From the NCBI GenBank assembly GCA_023558315.1, contig JAMJVX010000003.1:1-64000 (forward strand): DNA of 64,000 bases, given 5' to 3'. The notes below the pieces were generated by a model that did not search any database, had not been told where the DNA came from, and saw only the letters and a program-made list of their open reading frames with translations. This document shows, piece by piece, positions 17,121 to 25,755 of this stretch (position 1 is its first letter; every line of letters starts with the position of its first letter). Both the position numbers and the translations under genes were made by a program. The stretch is from Flavobacteriaceae bacterium. Lineage in GTDB: Bacteria; Bacteroidota; Bacteroidia; Flavobacteriales; Flavobacteriaceae.

Positions 17121-18131
17121 ATGAAAAGAATTAAACGTTTTATGTTAATCATTGTAATTGTTATTGGAGTTCCCTGTGCTTATATTAGTATCAAGCCTTC
17201 AAAATTTAAAGTAGTACGGTCTATAGAAATTGGGGTTCCAAGTGGCACTCTATATAACTATATCAACAATTATACTACATGGCAGGAATGGAATTCTTGG
17301 ATTATTCAGGACAAAACTATGGTTTTAAAATACGGAAGCATAAATAAAGGAGTGGATGCTTTTTATAGCTGGAATGGCAAAGATGGAAGCGGAAGCATGA
17401 AAACTATTAGTGTTGAAACAGATTCTTACATTGAACAAGAAATGACTTTTGAAGAAAGTGTATCCACGGTAAAATGGACTTTTGAAGAAAAAGAGAAAAA
17501 CACCATAGTCACTTGGAGCATTGAAGGAAAATTAAACTTTATGATGAAAGCAATTAGCCTTTTTCTAGGGGGAATGGATAAAATGATAGGTGAGGAATAC
17601 GAAAGAAGCTTGGCGACTATCAAAAGAAATATTTCTAAAAAATATAACGATGTAACATTTGAATATAAAGGAATCACTGAACACGGGGGTGGATTTTATT
17701 TATATCTTCCCATTCGAAGCACAACAGCAGAAGAATTTAATTATTTTTTCATTGAGAGAATTGAAGAGTTAATAAAATATGCAAATAAAAATGGAGTAGA
17801 AATTATTGGGGCTCCTTTTACTATTTTCACTTCTTTTCAAAAAGAAAATACTTGGGAAGGGAGAGTCGCTTTACCTATAGGAGAAAGAGTTTATACAGAT
17901 AGTAGTATTTTACCTATTGGATGCAAATATTTAGATAAACAAAAAGTATTAAAAGGGGTTCACAAAGGCATATATAAATCTTTAAAAGAATCATGGAATA
18001 CACTAAATACCTACTCTAGACAACAAAAATTTGAAACTAATGGGTATCTTTTTGAGGTTTATCGTATAAATAGAGATGATACGAGCGATGCTACTGAATG
18101 GGTGACAGATATGTATATTCCTATAAAGTAA
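17121..18131 (+). CDS. membrane-anchored SRPBCC + GyrI-like effector-binding protein
   Basis: The 336-aa protein has three parts. An N-terminal helix (residues 7-24) acts as an anchor or uncleaved signal. An SRPBCC/polyketide-cyclase-like START fold (about 30-165) contains WQEWNSWI and YSWNGKDGSGSM. A GyrI-like/AraC effector-binding domain (about 175-336) ends in the repeated WVTDMYIPI pattern. Both folds bind small hydrophobic ligands in other proteins. No DNA-binding domain is present, so it is more likely a ligand-binding or quenching protein than a transcription factor. It is followed by crcB. Confidence 0.75.
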   Translation: MKRIKRFMLIIVIVIGVPCAYISIKPSKFKVVRSIEIGVPSGTLYNYINNYTTWQEWNSWIIQDKTMVLKYGSINKGVDAFYSWNGKDGSGSMKTISVETDSYIEQEMTFEESVSTVKWTFEEKEKNTIVTWSIEGKLNFMMKAISLFLGGMDKMIGEEYERSLATIKRNISKKYNDVTFEYKGITEHGGGFYLYLPIRSTTAEEFNYFFIERIEELIKYANKNGVEIIGAPFTIFTSFQKENTWEGRVALPIGERVYTDSSILPIGCKYLDKQKVLKGVHKGIYKSLKESWNTLNTYSRQQKFETNGYLFEVYRINRDDTSDATEWVTDMYIPIK

Positions 18132-18136
18132 TTTTT

Positions 18137-18505
18137 TTGAAAACTTTTTTAATTATTTTTTTAGGAGGAGGCATAGGAAGCAGTCTTCGCTTTCTTATTA
18201 ACAAATTCATAAAAACGCCTACAAATACTTTTCCTTGGGGAACATTAACTGCAAACGTAATTGGGTGTTTGCTGATTGGGTTTGTCATGGGGTGGGCAAT
18301 CAAAAATAATTTACTAAAAACACAAACCGTGCTTTTTCTAACCACAGGAATTGCTGGAGGGTTAACCACTTTTTCGTCTTATATATTTGAAAGTTTTGCG
18401 CTATCCAAACAAAACTACATATCTGCACTGCTTTATATCTTTATAAGTATTAGTTGCGGATTTGTTTTCCTATTAGTTGGAAATTGGATAGCAAAAAATA
18501 TGTAA
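18137..18505 (+). CDS. crcB: fluoride channel CrcB/Fluc
   Basis: The small four-helix membrane protein exports fluoride as a dual-topology dimer. Family marks are GGGIGSSLRF near the N-terminus, TLTANVIGCLLIGF (the conserved Asn) and GLTTFSSYIFE, with the Na+/F- site signature TTFSS. I chose TTG 18137, which gives 122 aa starting at the first helix 5 bases after the upstream stop. The alternative ATG at 18098 lies inside the upstream gene and adds 13 polar residues. No fluoride-riboswitch-like leader is visible. It converges on the M28 peptidase gene. Confidence 0.88.
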   Translation: MKTFLIIFLGGGIGSSLRFLINKFIKTPTNTFPWGTLTANVIGCLLIGFVMGWAIKNNLLKTQTVLFLTTGIAGGLTTFSSYIFESFALSKQNYISALLYIFISISCGFVFLLVGNWIAKNM

Positions 18506-18510
18506 TTTTT

Positions 18511-19854
18511 TTACTCTCTAAATACCCCACCAGGGAAAACTACAGGGCTTTCATAGCCATTTTTACCTACGGTACTGATTCCAAAAAAGAAATTATCAAT
18601 TACGATTCCTTCTAAAGTAAATTCATTGACATCCCCTACAAATCTACTATTATCCCAAGTTGGAGAAGTCGTATCTCTCCAATAGATTTTATACCCTTTT
18701 ATATTTTCTCCTTCCGCTTTTTTCCATCTAAATTTTACAGAGGGTTCTACAATACCCCCTATACTCAATTCTGAAACACTTGGTGGTGCTAAGGCTAACG
18801 AAGCAAGGTTTATAATATTTACTGCAGTTAATTTTTTCGCATATTCAAAATTTACACCTTCAATAACATCACCGTATTCAATTCCATTTTCCGTTCTAAT
18901 ATCTTGGTGTTGGCGGTTATAGTTTTCATGTGCTTCCATAATTCGTACCCCTGCAAAACCTACATCGTTAAATGGGCGATGGTGTCCTCCCCTTCCAAAT
19001 CTATCTAATCTATAAATCAGTAATGGGTTCATTTCTGGCATATATGTTTTTACATTCTTATAAATATATCTCGCTAACTGTCTTGAGATACCATCTACTT
19101 CTCCCCCATAGAAACGACGGCTTTTTCTTTGTCTCTCTGTCTCTGTTGGCGGCACAGGCTCTGAAAAAATTCTAAATGTTCTATTATCAATCACGCCATC
19201 TACGCCTTCTATATTTCCAATCATATCGTTATTTAAAACCCCTATAATTTCCCATCCATTCTCTTTTGCATAATTTGCAAGTCCTTTTCCTCCAAAAAGT
19301 CCTTGTTCTTCTCCAGCAAGCCCAACGTATACAATACTGCTCTCAAAAGTATATTTTGAAAGCACTCTTGCTGCCTCTATCGCTCCTGCCATCCCCGTGG
19401 CATTATCATTTGCACCAGGAGAATCATCTGTATAATTATTTGGGTCAGACACCCTAGAATCTATATCTCCACTCATAATCACAAATCTATTTGGGTATTT
19501 TGTTCCTCGTTGGATTGCCACAACATTATTTATCCATACAGGTTTTACTATTCGCTTGCCATCCTCTGGCGTAAAATGATTTTTTTGATAAATAACTTCT
19601 AAACACTGATTGCACTCTTTAGAAATGGATTGAAATTCGTTAAATATCCACCTACGTGCAGCGCCAATTCCTCTGGTTTTGGAAACAGTATCGCTGAGTG
19701 TGTGCCTCGTGCCAAAATTGGCTAAGGTGGTTATATCCTTTTGTAAACGTGATGCGGAAGTTTCTTCTATTAACGAATACATATCTATTTTTTGTGAAAA
19801 CACAACGGTTGTACCAATTAATAAGAAAAAAGTGAAAATGCTATTTTTATTCAT
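18511..19854 (-). CDS. secreted M28-family zinc aminopeptidase
   Basis: The 447-aa exported peptidase has a signal peptide (MNKNSIFTFFLLIGTTVVFSQ). The M28 catalytic domain spans about residues 60-345, with the metal and catalytic residues in SGDIDSR, SPGANDNATG, GLAGEEQGLFGG and NNDMIGN, plus a late GRGGHHRPFNDVGF. A C-terminal fibronectin-III-like domain follows (PSVKFRWKKAEGENIKGYKIYWRD, about 365-447). It probably cleaves peptides in the periplasm or outside the cell. No type IX C-terminal sorting domain is visible. ATG 19854 is preferred over 19875 because it starts the signal peptide and follows a -7 box by 18 bases. Confidence 0.9.
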   Translation of the reverse strand: MNKNSIFTFFLLIGTTVVFSQKIDMYSLIEETSASRLQKDITTLANFGTRHTLSDTVSKTRGIGAARRWIFNEFQSISKECNQCLEVIYQKNHFTPEDGKRIVKPVWINNVVAIQRGTKYPNRFVIMSGDIDSRVSDPNNYTDDSPGANDNATGMAGAIEAARVLSKYTFESSIVYVGLAGEEQGLFGGKGLANYAKENGWEIIGVLNNDMIGNIEGVDGVIDNRTFRIFSEPVPPTETERQRKSRRFYGGEVDGISRQLARYIYKNVKTYMPEMNPLLIYRLDRFGRGGHHRPFNDVGFAGVRIMEAHENYNRQHQDIRTENGIEYGDVIEGVNFEYAKKLTAVNIINLASLALAPPSVSELSIGGIVEPSVKFRWKKAEGENIKGYKIYWRDTTSPTWDNSRFVGDVNEFTLEGIVIDNFFFGISTVGKNGYESPVVFPGGVFRE

Positions 19855-19872
19855 AATGCTATATTTTATGGG

Positions 19873-19880
19873 CAAATATA
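19873..19880 (-). promoter_or_regulatory. -7 box TATATTTG for the M28 peptidase
   Basis: The minus strand matches TAnnTTTG 18 bases upstream of the ATG at 19854. Confidence 0.45.
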
Positions 19881-19914
19881 TAAACTTAAAAATAAATTAT
19901 CTTATAAAATTAAA

Positions 19915-19922
19915 TATCTTTG
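19915..19922 (+). promoter_or_regulatory. -7 box TATCTTTG for lysA
   Basis: The box matches TAnnTTTG 22 bases before the lysA ATG. Confidence 0.5.
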
Positions 19923-19944
19923 CCCCTTTTAAAATCTTAAAAAT

Positions 19945-21162
19945 ATGAAAAACGCTGATTTAGTAAGTATCGCCAAACAAAATGGAGCGCCAATATATGT
20001 TTATGACGCTGATAAAATTGCCTTTCAATACAACCGATTAACCTCCGCATTTAAGGGAGTGAAAAACCTTAAAATTAATTATGCGGTGAAGGCGCTATCT
20101 AACCTCTCTATATTGAGTTTTATGAAAAAAATTGGGGCTTCTATAGATACAGTATCTATCCAAGAAGTGCAATTGGGACTAAAAGCAGGTTTTGACCCAT
20201 CGCAAATTATTTTTACACCCAATGGCGTTTCCTTAGAAGAAATTGAGAAAGTTATTGAATTAGGAGCGCAAATTAATATTGACAATCTCTCTGTCTTAGA
20301 GCAAATAGGTACAAAATATGGAAATAAAATCCCTATTTGTGTGCGTATAAACCCACATATCATGGCTGGGGGAAATGCGAATATATCTGTGGGGCATATT
20401 GACTCTAAATTTGGTATTTCTATTCATCAACTTCCCCATTTATTGCGTATCGTTAAAAACACAAACTTAAATATCAACGGTGTGCATATGCATACAGGAA
20501 GTGATATTTTGGATATAGATATTTTCTTACAAGCCGCAGAAGTCTTGTTTGATATTGCCAAAAATTTTGATTCCTTAGAGTTTATAGACTTTGGGAGCGG
20601 ATTTAAAGTGCCTTATACCGAAACGGATATTGAAACGGATATAGAAGAGTTAGGACAAAAACTTACCACGCGCTTTAATGAATTTTGTAAAAAATACGGC
20701 AAGGACTTAACCTTAGCTTTTGAACCCGGAAAATATTTGGTAAGTGAAGCGGGGTATTTTGTCACCAAAGTAAATGTAATAAAACAAACGACCTCTACTA
20801 TTTTTGCGCAAGTAGATAGCGGATTTAACCATTTTATCCGTCCCATGTTTTACAACTCCTATCACAAGATTAAAAACATTTCAAACCCCAATGGGAAAGA
20901 GCGTTTTTACTCAGTCGTGGGATATATTTGTGAGACAGACACCTTTGCTAGCAATAGAAAAATTAGTGAAATTACCGAAGGGGATTTATTAGCCTTTAGC
21001 AATGCTGGGGGATATTGTCAAACCATGGCAAGCAATTATAACTCTCGCTACCGTCCAACGGAGGTGCTATTTTACAACAACAAAGCGCATGTCATTCGCC
21101 AAAGAGAAACCTTTGAGGATATTGTGAAAAATCAAGTTTTATTAGATTTCAACAACCTGTAA
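19945..21162 (+). CDS. lysA: diaminopimelate decarboxylase
   Basis: LysA decarboxylates meso-diaminopimelate to L-lysine, the last step of the DAP pathway. The 405-aa fold-type III PLP enzyme has K49 in NYAVKALSN, the HMHTGSDI segment near 170, a glycine loop DFGSGFKVPY, EPGKYLV near 258, and the late CETDTFASNRKI and NAGGYCQTMASNYNSR segments. The downstream DUF2147 gene begins one base after its stop. Confidence 0.94.
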   Translation: MKNADLVSIAKQNGAPIYVYDADKIAFQYNRLTSAFKGVKNLKINYAVKALSNLSILSFMKKIGASIDTVSIQEVQLGLKAGFDPSQIIFTPNGVSLEEIEKVIELGAQINIDNLSVLEQIGTKYGNKIPICVRINPHIMAGGNANISVGHIDSKFGISIHQLPHLLRIVKNTNLNINGVHMHTGSDILDIDIFLQAAEVLFDIAKNFDSLEFIDFGSGFKVPYTETDIETDIEELGQKLTTRFNEFCKKYGKDLTLAFEPGKYLVSEAGYFVTKVNVIKQTTSTIFAQVDSGFNHFIRPMFYNSYHKIKNISNPNGKERFYSVVGYICETDTFASNRKISEITEGDLLAFSNAGGYCQTMASNYNSRYRPTEVLFYNNKAHVIRQRETFEDIVKNQVLLDFNNL

Positions 21163-21163
21163 A

Positions 21164-21604
21164 ATGAAAAGAAAACGCTTTTTATTATCGCTACTTTTAT
21201 CGTTTCCTACACTTATTTTTGCACAAAAGGCAGATGATATTTTGGGCGAATGGCTCGCGGAAGAGGAAACTGTGGTGGAGGTTTTTAAAGAAAACGACAA
21301 GTACTACGGAAAAATAGCCGTTTTAAAAGAGCCTTTGGATGAAAACGGCAATCCAAAAACAGACAACAAAAACAAAGACAGCGCCTTAAAAGGTAGGAAA
21401 ATCTTAGGCATGGTGTTTTTAAGTGATTTTACCTATAACGATGGAACATGGGAAAATGGGAAAATTTACGACGCTAGAGAAGGAAACACTTACGATTGTG
21501 AAATCACTATTTCTAAGAACAATTTATATGTACGTGGGTATCTCGGCTTAAAAATGTTTGGAAAAACCGTAACTTGGACACGCGTTAAAAAAACGGGGAT
21601 GTAG
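21164..21604 (+). CDS. exported DUF2147-family protein
   Basis: The 146-aa protein has a signal peptide (MKRKRFLLSLLLSFPTLIFAQ) and a DUF2147 domain: DDILGEWLAEEETVVEVF, GRKILGMVFL, WENGKIYDAREGNTYDCEI, and YLGLKMFGKTVTWTRV. Members are small periplasmic or outer-membrane-associated beta-rich proteins of unknown function. The gene is one base from lysA and probably cotranscribed. Its last three codons (GGG ATG TAG) are also the first 10 bases of tRNA-Ala, so stop codon and tRNA acceptor strand overlap. RNase P cleavage of a common transcript would remove the stop codon from this mRNA. Confidence 0.88.
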   Translation: MKRKRFLLSLLLSFPTLIFAQKADDILGEWLAEEETVVEVFKENDKYYGKIAVLKEPLDENGNPKTDNKNKDSALKGRKILGMVFLSDFTYNDGTWENGKIYDAREGNTYDCEITISKNNLYVRGYLGLKMFGKTVTWTRVKKTGM

Positions 21605-21668
21605 CTCAGCTGGCTAGAGCGTTTGACTGGCAGTCAAGAGGTCGAGGGTTCGACTCCCTTCATCTCCA
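21595..21668 (+). tRNA. tRNA-Ala (anticodon GGC)
   Basis: A complete 74-nt cloverleaf is present. Acceptor GGGGATG pairs with CATCTCC and carries the G3:U70 wobble that identifies alanine tRNAs. The D-arm is GCTC/GAGC. The anticodon stem TTTGA/TCAAG holds loop CTGGCAG with anticodon GGC. The variable loop is AGGTC and the T-arm is GAGGG/CCCTT with loop TTCGACT. The discriminator is A21668. CCA is not encoded (ACT follows). A run of eight T residues begins two bases later and may terminate transcription. The 5' ten bases overlap the DUF2147 reading frame. Confidence 0.96.
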
Positions 21669-21792
21669 CTTTTTTTTGTTTCTTTGTGTTTTGAACTACT
21701 TAGTAAATATTTAAAATTAATTCTTCAATTAAAATAATATTTATACAAAAACAAATTCATTTCCACACCCCAAAATATCCCCCAATCCATAT

Positions 21793-21800
21793 TATTTTTG
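21793..21800 (+). promoter_or_regulatory. -7 box TATTTTTG for leuS
   Basis: The box matches TAnnTTTG 13 bases before the leuS ATG. The 145 bases between tRNA-Ala and leuS hold nothing else I can identify. Confidence 0.5.
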
Positions 21801-21813
21801 CAAAAATTTTTAA

Positions 21814-24612
21814 ATGAAATACAACTTTGAGGAGATAGAACAAAAGTGGCAAGCATATTGGAGCGAAAACGGCACTTTTAAAGCAGAAAACGACACGACA
21901 TTACCCAAGTATTACGTATTAGATATGTTCCCTTATCCCTCTGGGGCGGGTTTGCATGTGGGGCATCCACTGGGGTATATCGCTAGTGATATTGTCGCCA
22001 GATACAAACGACACAAAGGGTTTAATGTGCTCCATCCTCAAGGGTATGATTCTTTTGGGTTGCCTGCGGAACAATACGCCGTACAAACAGGGCAACACCC
22101 TGCGAAGACTACCGAAGAAAACATACAAACCTATCGCAGACAGTTAGATAAAATAGGGTTTTCCTTTGATTGGAGTAGAGAGTTTCGCACCTCAGACCCC
22201 TCCTATTACAAATGGACACAAAGCATTTTTATAGATTTATTCAATCATTACTACTGCAAGAACGAGGACAAAGCACTACCCATAAGCCAACTTGCCCAAA
22301 TCTTTGAAAAAGAGGGAAATGTAAATGTTAATGCCTATTGTGATGAGGACACAGATTTGTTTACGGAAGCAGAATGGCAAAAGTATTCTCAAGAAGAAAA
22401 AGAGCAAATTTTATCAAAATATCGTTTGACCTACCTCTCCGATAGCGAAGTAAATTGGTGTGAGGAGTTAGGCACGGTACTCGCCAATGATGAAGTAGTA
22501 GATGGTGTTTCAGAGCGTGGCGGATATCCAGTGACCAAAAAGAAAATGAGGCAATGGAGTATGCGTATTGGGGCTTATGCAGAGCGATTGCTAAACGGAT
22601 TGGAAAAGATAGATTGGTCAGATTCTCTAAAAGAAATACAACGAAACTGGATAGGAAAGTCTGAGGGGGTAGAAGTACATTTTCAAGTAAAAAACGCTGA
22701 GGAACCTATTTGTGTATTTACCACACGTCCAGATACTATATTTGGTGCAACCTTTCTTATTTTAGCCCCAGAGTTAGACACCGTTTTAGACATTACTTCT
22801 GAGGCACAAAGACAAGAGGTGGAAAACTACATCCAAAAAACAAAAGCAAAATCTGACATTGAACGCCAAGCAGATACAAATAAAACAGGAGTATTTACTG
22901 GAGCTTATGCCGTTCATCCCTTAACCAAAGAACAAATTCCTATTTGGATTAGCGACTACGTCCTTGCAAATTATGGGACTGGTGCTGTAATGGCGGTACC
23001 TTGTGGAGACCAGAGAGATTACGAATTTGCGAAAAAATTTGACCTTCCCATTAAAAACATCTTTAAAAATGCAGATATTTCAGAAAAAGCCTTTGTAGAT
23101 AAAGGAAATACTGTCATTGCTCATTCTCAATTCTTAAATGATTTATCATATAAAGATGCCTATAAAATTGTGTTAGAGAAATTAGAAAGTATCGGCGCAG
23201 GAAGAAAAAAAATAAATTACCGATTGAGAGATGCGGTATTTAGTCGTCAACGCTATTGGGGAGAGCCCATTCCTATTTATTATAAAAACAACACCCCTAC
23301 CCCACTACCAAAAGAGTGTTTGCCCGTAGCACTTCCAGAAATGGAAGATTACAAACCCAAAAATGGCAAACCGCCATTAGCCAATGCCAGTGATTGGGCG
23401 TGGGACGAGCAAAACAAAAAAGTAGTTTCTTGTAAACTGATAGACAACAAAACGGTGTTTCCTATTGAATTGGACACCATGCCAGGGTGGGCAGGAAGTT
23501 CGTGGTATTTCAACAGATATATGGATGCGACAAATGAGAAAGAGTTTGTAGGGGAAGAAGCCGTAAACTATTGGCGCGAGGTAGATTTATATATTGGAGG
23601 AGTGGAACACGCTACAGGACATTTGCTTTATTCACGTTTTTGGCAAAAATTCTTATATGACATAGCAAAAGTGCCCGTAGACGAATACGCTAAAAAACTC
23701 ATTAATCAAGGGATGATATTGGGCGAATCGGCGTTTATTACTAAATTAAATGAAGAGAAATATATCTCAGCGAATACAGAAGAAGGCGTTAAAATACGAG
23801 TAGATATTAAATACGTAAACGCTTCTAATGAATTGGATATAAATAAATTAAAGGAAGAAAATACGTATTTTAAAAAGGCAAATTTTGAATGCGATGCTAA
23901 TGGAAAATTCTATGTAGAAAGAGAAGTAGAAAAAATGTCTAAATCTAAATTAAACGTCCTAAATCCAGATGATATTTGCGAGCAATACGGTGCTGATACC
24001 TTGCGGATGTACGAAATGTTTTTAGGTCCTTTGGAACAATCCAAGCCATGGAGTACGGCAGGAATTACAGGTGTACACTCATTTTTGAAAAAGTTTTGGA
24101 AACTCTTCTACAACGGAGATACTTTTTCTGTTAACGATGCTGAACCCAGTAGCGAAATGCTAAAAACGCTGCACAAAACCATTAAAAAAGTGACGTTTGA
24201 TATTGAGAATTTCTCTTTTAATACGTGCGTGAGTACGTTTATGATTTGTATCAACGAGCTTACCGCATTAAAATGTAATCACAGAGCCATCTTAGAACCC
24301 TTAGTTGTTTTAATAGAGCCCTTTGCACCCCATTTTTCAGAAGAGCTGTGGAACAAATTAGGGCATAGTGTAAGTGTTTCAAAAATCTCCTTTCCAATAT
24401 TTGAAGAAAAATATTTAGTAGAGTCAACCAAAAAATACCCTATTTCTTTCAATGGTAAAATGCGATTTACTTTAGAATTGCCCTTAGATTTGCCCGTGCA
24501 AGAAATTGAGAAAAAGGTATTAGAGTTGGAGGAAACAAAAAAGATTTTACAAGACAAAACACCAAAAAAAGTCATTGTCGTACCTCAAAAAATAATCAAT
24601 ATTGTATTTTAA
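21814..24612 (+). CDS. leuS: leucyl-tRNA synthetase
   Basis: LeuS is the class I synthetase that charges tRNA-Leu. The 932-aa protein has the HIGH-type motif in PYPSGAGLHVGHPLGY (about 39-54) and the editing (CP1) domain with TTRPDTIFGATF and GTGAVMAVPCGDQRDYEFA. The KMSKS loop is in EKMSKSKLNVLNPDD near 710, and an anticodon-binding domain follows. It is about 70 residues longer than E. coli LeuRS. Much of the excess seems to lie just before KMSKS, in the leucine-specific region around residues 645-705. The SemiSWEET ATG follows the TAA with no gap. Confidence 0.97.
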   Translation: MKYNFEEIEQKWQAYWSENGTFKAENDTTLPKYYVLDMFPYPSGAGLHVGHPLGYIASDIVARYKRHKGFNVLHPQGYDSFGLPAEQYAVQTGQHPAKTTEENIQTYRRQLDKIGFSFDWSREFRTSDPSYYKWTQSIFIDLFNHYYCKNEDKALPISQLAQIFEKEGNVNVNAYCDEDTDLFTEAEWQKYSQEEKEQILSKYRLTYLSDSEVNWCEELGTVLANDEVVDGVSERGGYPVTKKKMRQWSMRIGAYAERLLNGLEKIDWSDSLKEIQRNWIGKSEGVEVHFQVKNAEEPICVFTTRPDTIFGATFLILAPELDTVLDITSEAQRQEVENYIQKTKAKSDIERQADTNKTGVFTGAYAVHPLTKEQIPIWISDYVLANYGTGAVMAVPCGDQRDYEFAKKFDLPIKNIFKNADISEKAFVDKGNTVIAHSQFLNDLSYKDAYKIVLEKLESIGAGRKKINYRLRDAVFSRQRYWGEPIPIYYKNNTPTPLPKECLPVALPEMEDYKPKNGKPPLANASDWAWDEQNKKVVSCKLIDNKTVFPIELDTMPGWAGSSWYFNRYMDATNEKEFVGEEAVNYWREVDLYIGGVEHATGHLLYSRFWQKFLYDIAKVPVDEYAKKLINQGMILGESAFITKLNEEKYISANTEEGVKIRVDIKYVNASNELDINKLKEENTYFKKANFECDANGKFYVEREVEKMSKSKLNVLNPDDICEQYGADTLRMYEMFLGPLEQSKPWSTAGITGVHSFLKKFWKLFYNGDTFSVNDAEPSSEMLKTLHKTIKKVTFDIENFSFNTCVSTFMICINELTALKCNHRAILEPLVVLIEPFAPHFSEELWNKLGHSVSVSKISFPIFEEKYLVESTKKYPISFNGKMRFTLELPLDLPVQEIEKKVLELEETKKILQDKTPKKVIVVPQKIINIVF

Positions 24613-24888
24613 ATGGAATTTAATTTAATAGAAATAATTGGGTTAGCAGCTGCTACATTAACTACTTCCTCATTTTTACCTCAAGTGATTAAAATTTTTA
24701 AAACGCGTTCTACCGAGAGTATTTCTTTGACGATGTATCTAATTTTTGCTACTGGAGTGCTTTTGTGGTTTGTTTATGGACTATATATACAAAGTCTTTC
24801 CATCATTTTAGCGAATGCTTTTACATTTATTTTACAAGTAATTATAATTTTTCTAAAACTTAAAAACACCTACCAAAACAAAAAATAG
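24613..24888 (+). CDS. SemiSWEET-type PQ-loop transporter
   Basis: The 91-aa protein has three transmembrane helices and one PQ-loop motif, SSFLPQVIKIFKTRSTESISL (about 18-37), the half-unit architecture of bacterial SemiSWEET sugar transporters, which work as dimers. Substrate is not evident. The ATG directly abuts the leuS stop, so it is probably cotranscribed with it. The convergent permease gene ends 3 bases after its stop. Confidence 0.88.
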   Translation: MEFNLIEIIGLAAATLTTSSFLPQVIKIFKTRSTESISLTMYLIFATGVLLWFVYGLYIQSLSIILANAFTFILQVIIIFLKLKNTYQNKK

Positions 24889-24891
24889 GAG

Positions 24892-25653
24892 TTAAAAAAA
24901 CCATAGTTTAATCGCCATACCAACGATTACTACTAACATCACTATTTTAATTACTTTATCTCCCTTTTTGACAGACCACCTACTTGTAAACCACGCCCCT
25001 AAGCCATTTCCTAAAGCTAAGAACAAACCCATTTTCCAATCCACTTGATTGTTTATCGCAAAAAATATAAAGGCGCCCATAGTATAAGTAAAAGCGATGG
25101 CTACCTTAGTCGCATTTGTTTTTACCAAACTTAACCTATTGACATTATTCAAAAAAAGCATGACGATTATTCCAATTCCTGCATTTATAAACCCTCCATA
25201 AACGCCTATTCCAAAAAAAGCAATAATTGATATCACTAAATGTTTTCCTTTAAGTCTTTCTTTTAATTCTATCCCCTTATTTAGTTTAATCCTTTCCTTT
25301 AATATGATGATTATTGCTACTACTATCATAATAATAGCTAATATTTTATTAAATAATGCCATATTGATATCTAAGGCAAGTTTAGCCCCAATAAGGGCTC
25401 CTGCAAGTGCCGAAATACCTACGTAAATACTGAAAGGAAAATTAATTACTCCTTTGCTTCGAAAACCTAAAACCCCTGAAAAAGTTTGAGATAAAATCCC
25501 CAAACGATTGGTTGCATTTGCAATATTTGGAGGCATTCCTAAAAAAATCATTGTTGAAAGAGTTATTAGTGAACCCCCGCCAGCAAGCGTATTTATAATT
25601 CCCGCAGCAAATCCGACAAAAGTGATTAGGATAATTTGGTATATTGGATCCAT
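24892..25653 (-). CDS. TauE/SafE (TSUP) family permease
   Basis: The 253-aa inner-membrane protein has seven or eight hydrophobic helices and the TSUP signatures GFAAGIINTLAGGGSLITL near residues 13-31, PPNIANATNRLGIL near 41, and the second-half repeat GVYGGFINAGIGIIVML near 150. Such permeases move sulfite, sulfoacetate or other organic anions. The substrate here is unknown. The region upstream holds only a near-match to a -7 box with a 3-base spacer. Confidence 0.85.
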   Translation of the reverse strand: MDPIYQIILITFVGFAAGIINTLAGGGSLITLSTMIFLGMPPNIANATNRLGILSQTFSGVLGFRSKGVINFPFSIYVGISALAGALIGAKLALDINMALFNKILAIIMIVVAIIIILKERIKLNKGIELKERLKGKHLVISIIAFFGIGVYGGFINAGIGIIVMLFLNNVNRLSLVKTNATKVAIAFTYTMGAFIFFAINNQVDWKMGLFLALGNGLGAWFTSRWSVKKGDKVIKIVMLVVIVGMAIKLWFF

Positions 25654-25729
25654 TGTATTTCCATTTAATATTTGCCCAAATTATAACTAAAAAAATTATT
25701 TAAAGTATATTTTCATCAATTTATTTTTA

Positions 25730-25737
25730 TACATTTG
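25730..25737 (+). promoter_or_regulatory. -7 box TACATTTG for the VPS10/BNR protein
   Basis: The box matches TAnnTTTG 18 bases before ATG 25756. Its last three bases form the false upstream TTG start at 25735. Confidence 0.5.
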
Positions 25738-25755
25738 GCGAAACTTAAATTTATT

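Noticed and set aside
18098-18136. crcB start at ATG 18098
   Set aside because: It would add 13 polar residues encoded within the upstream gene. TTG 18137 starts at the first transmembrane helix. The ATG start is not excluded.
18098-18140. Fluoride riboswitch before crcB
   Set aside because: The gene is inside an operon with no leader space, and no pseudoknot-like motif is visible.
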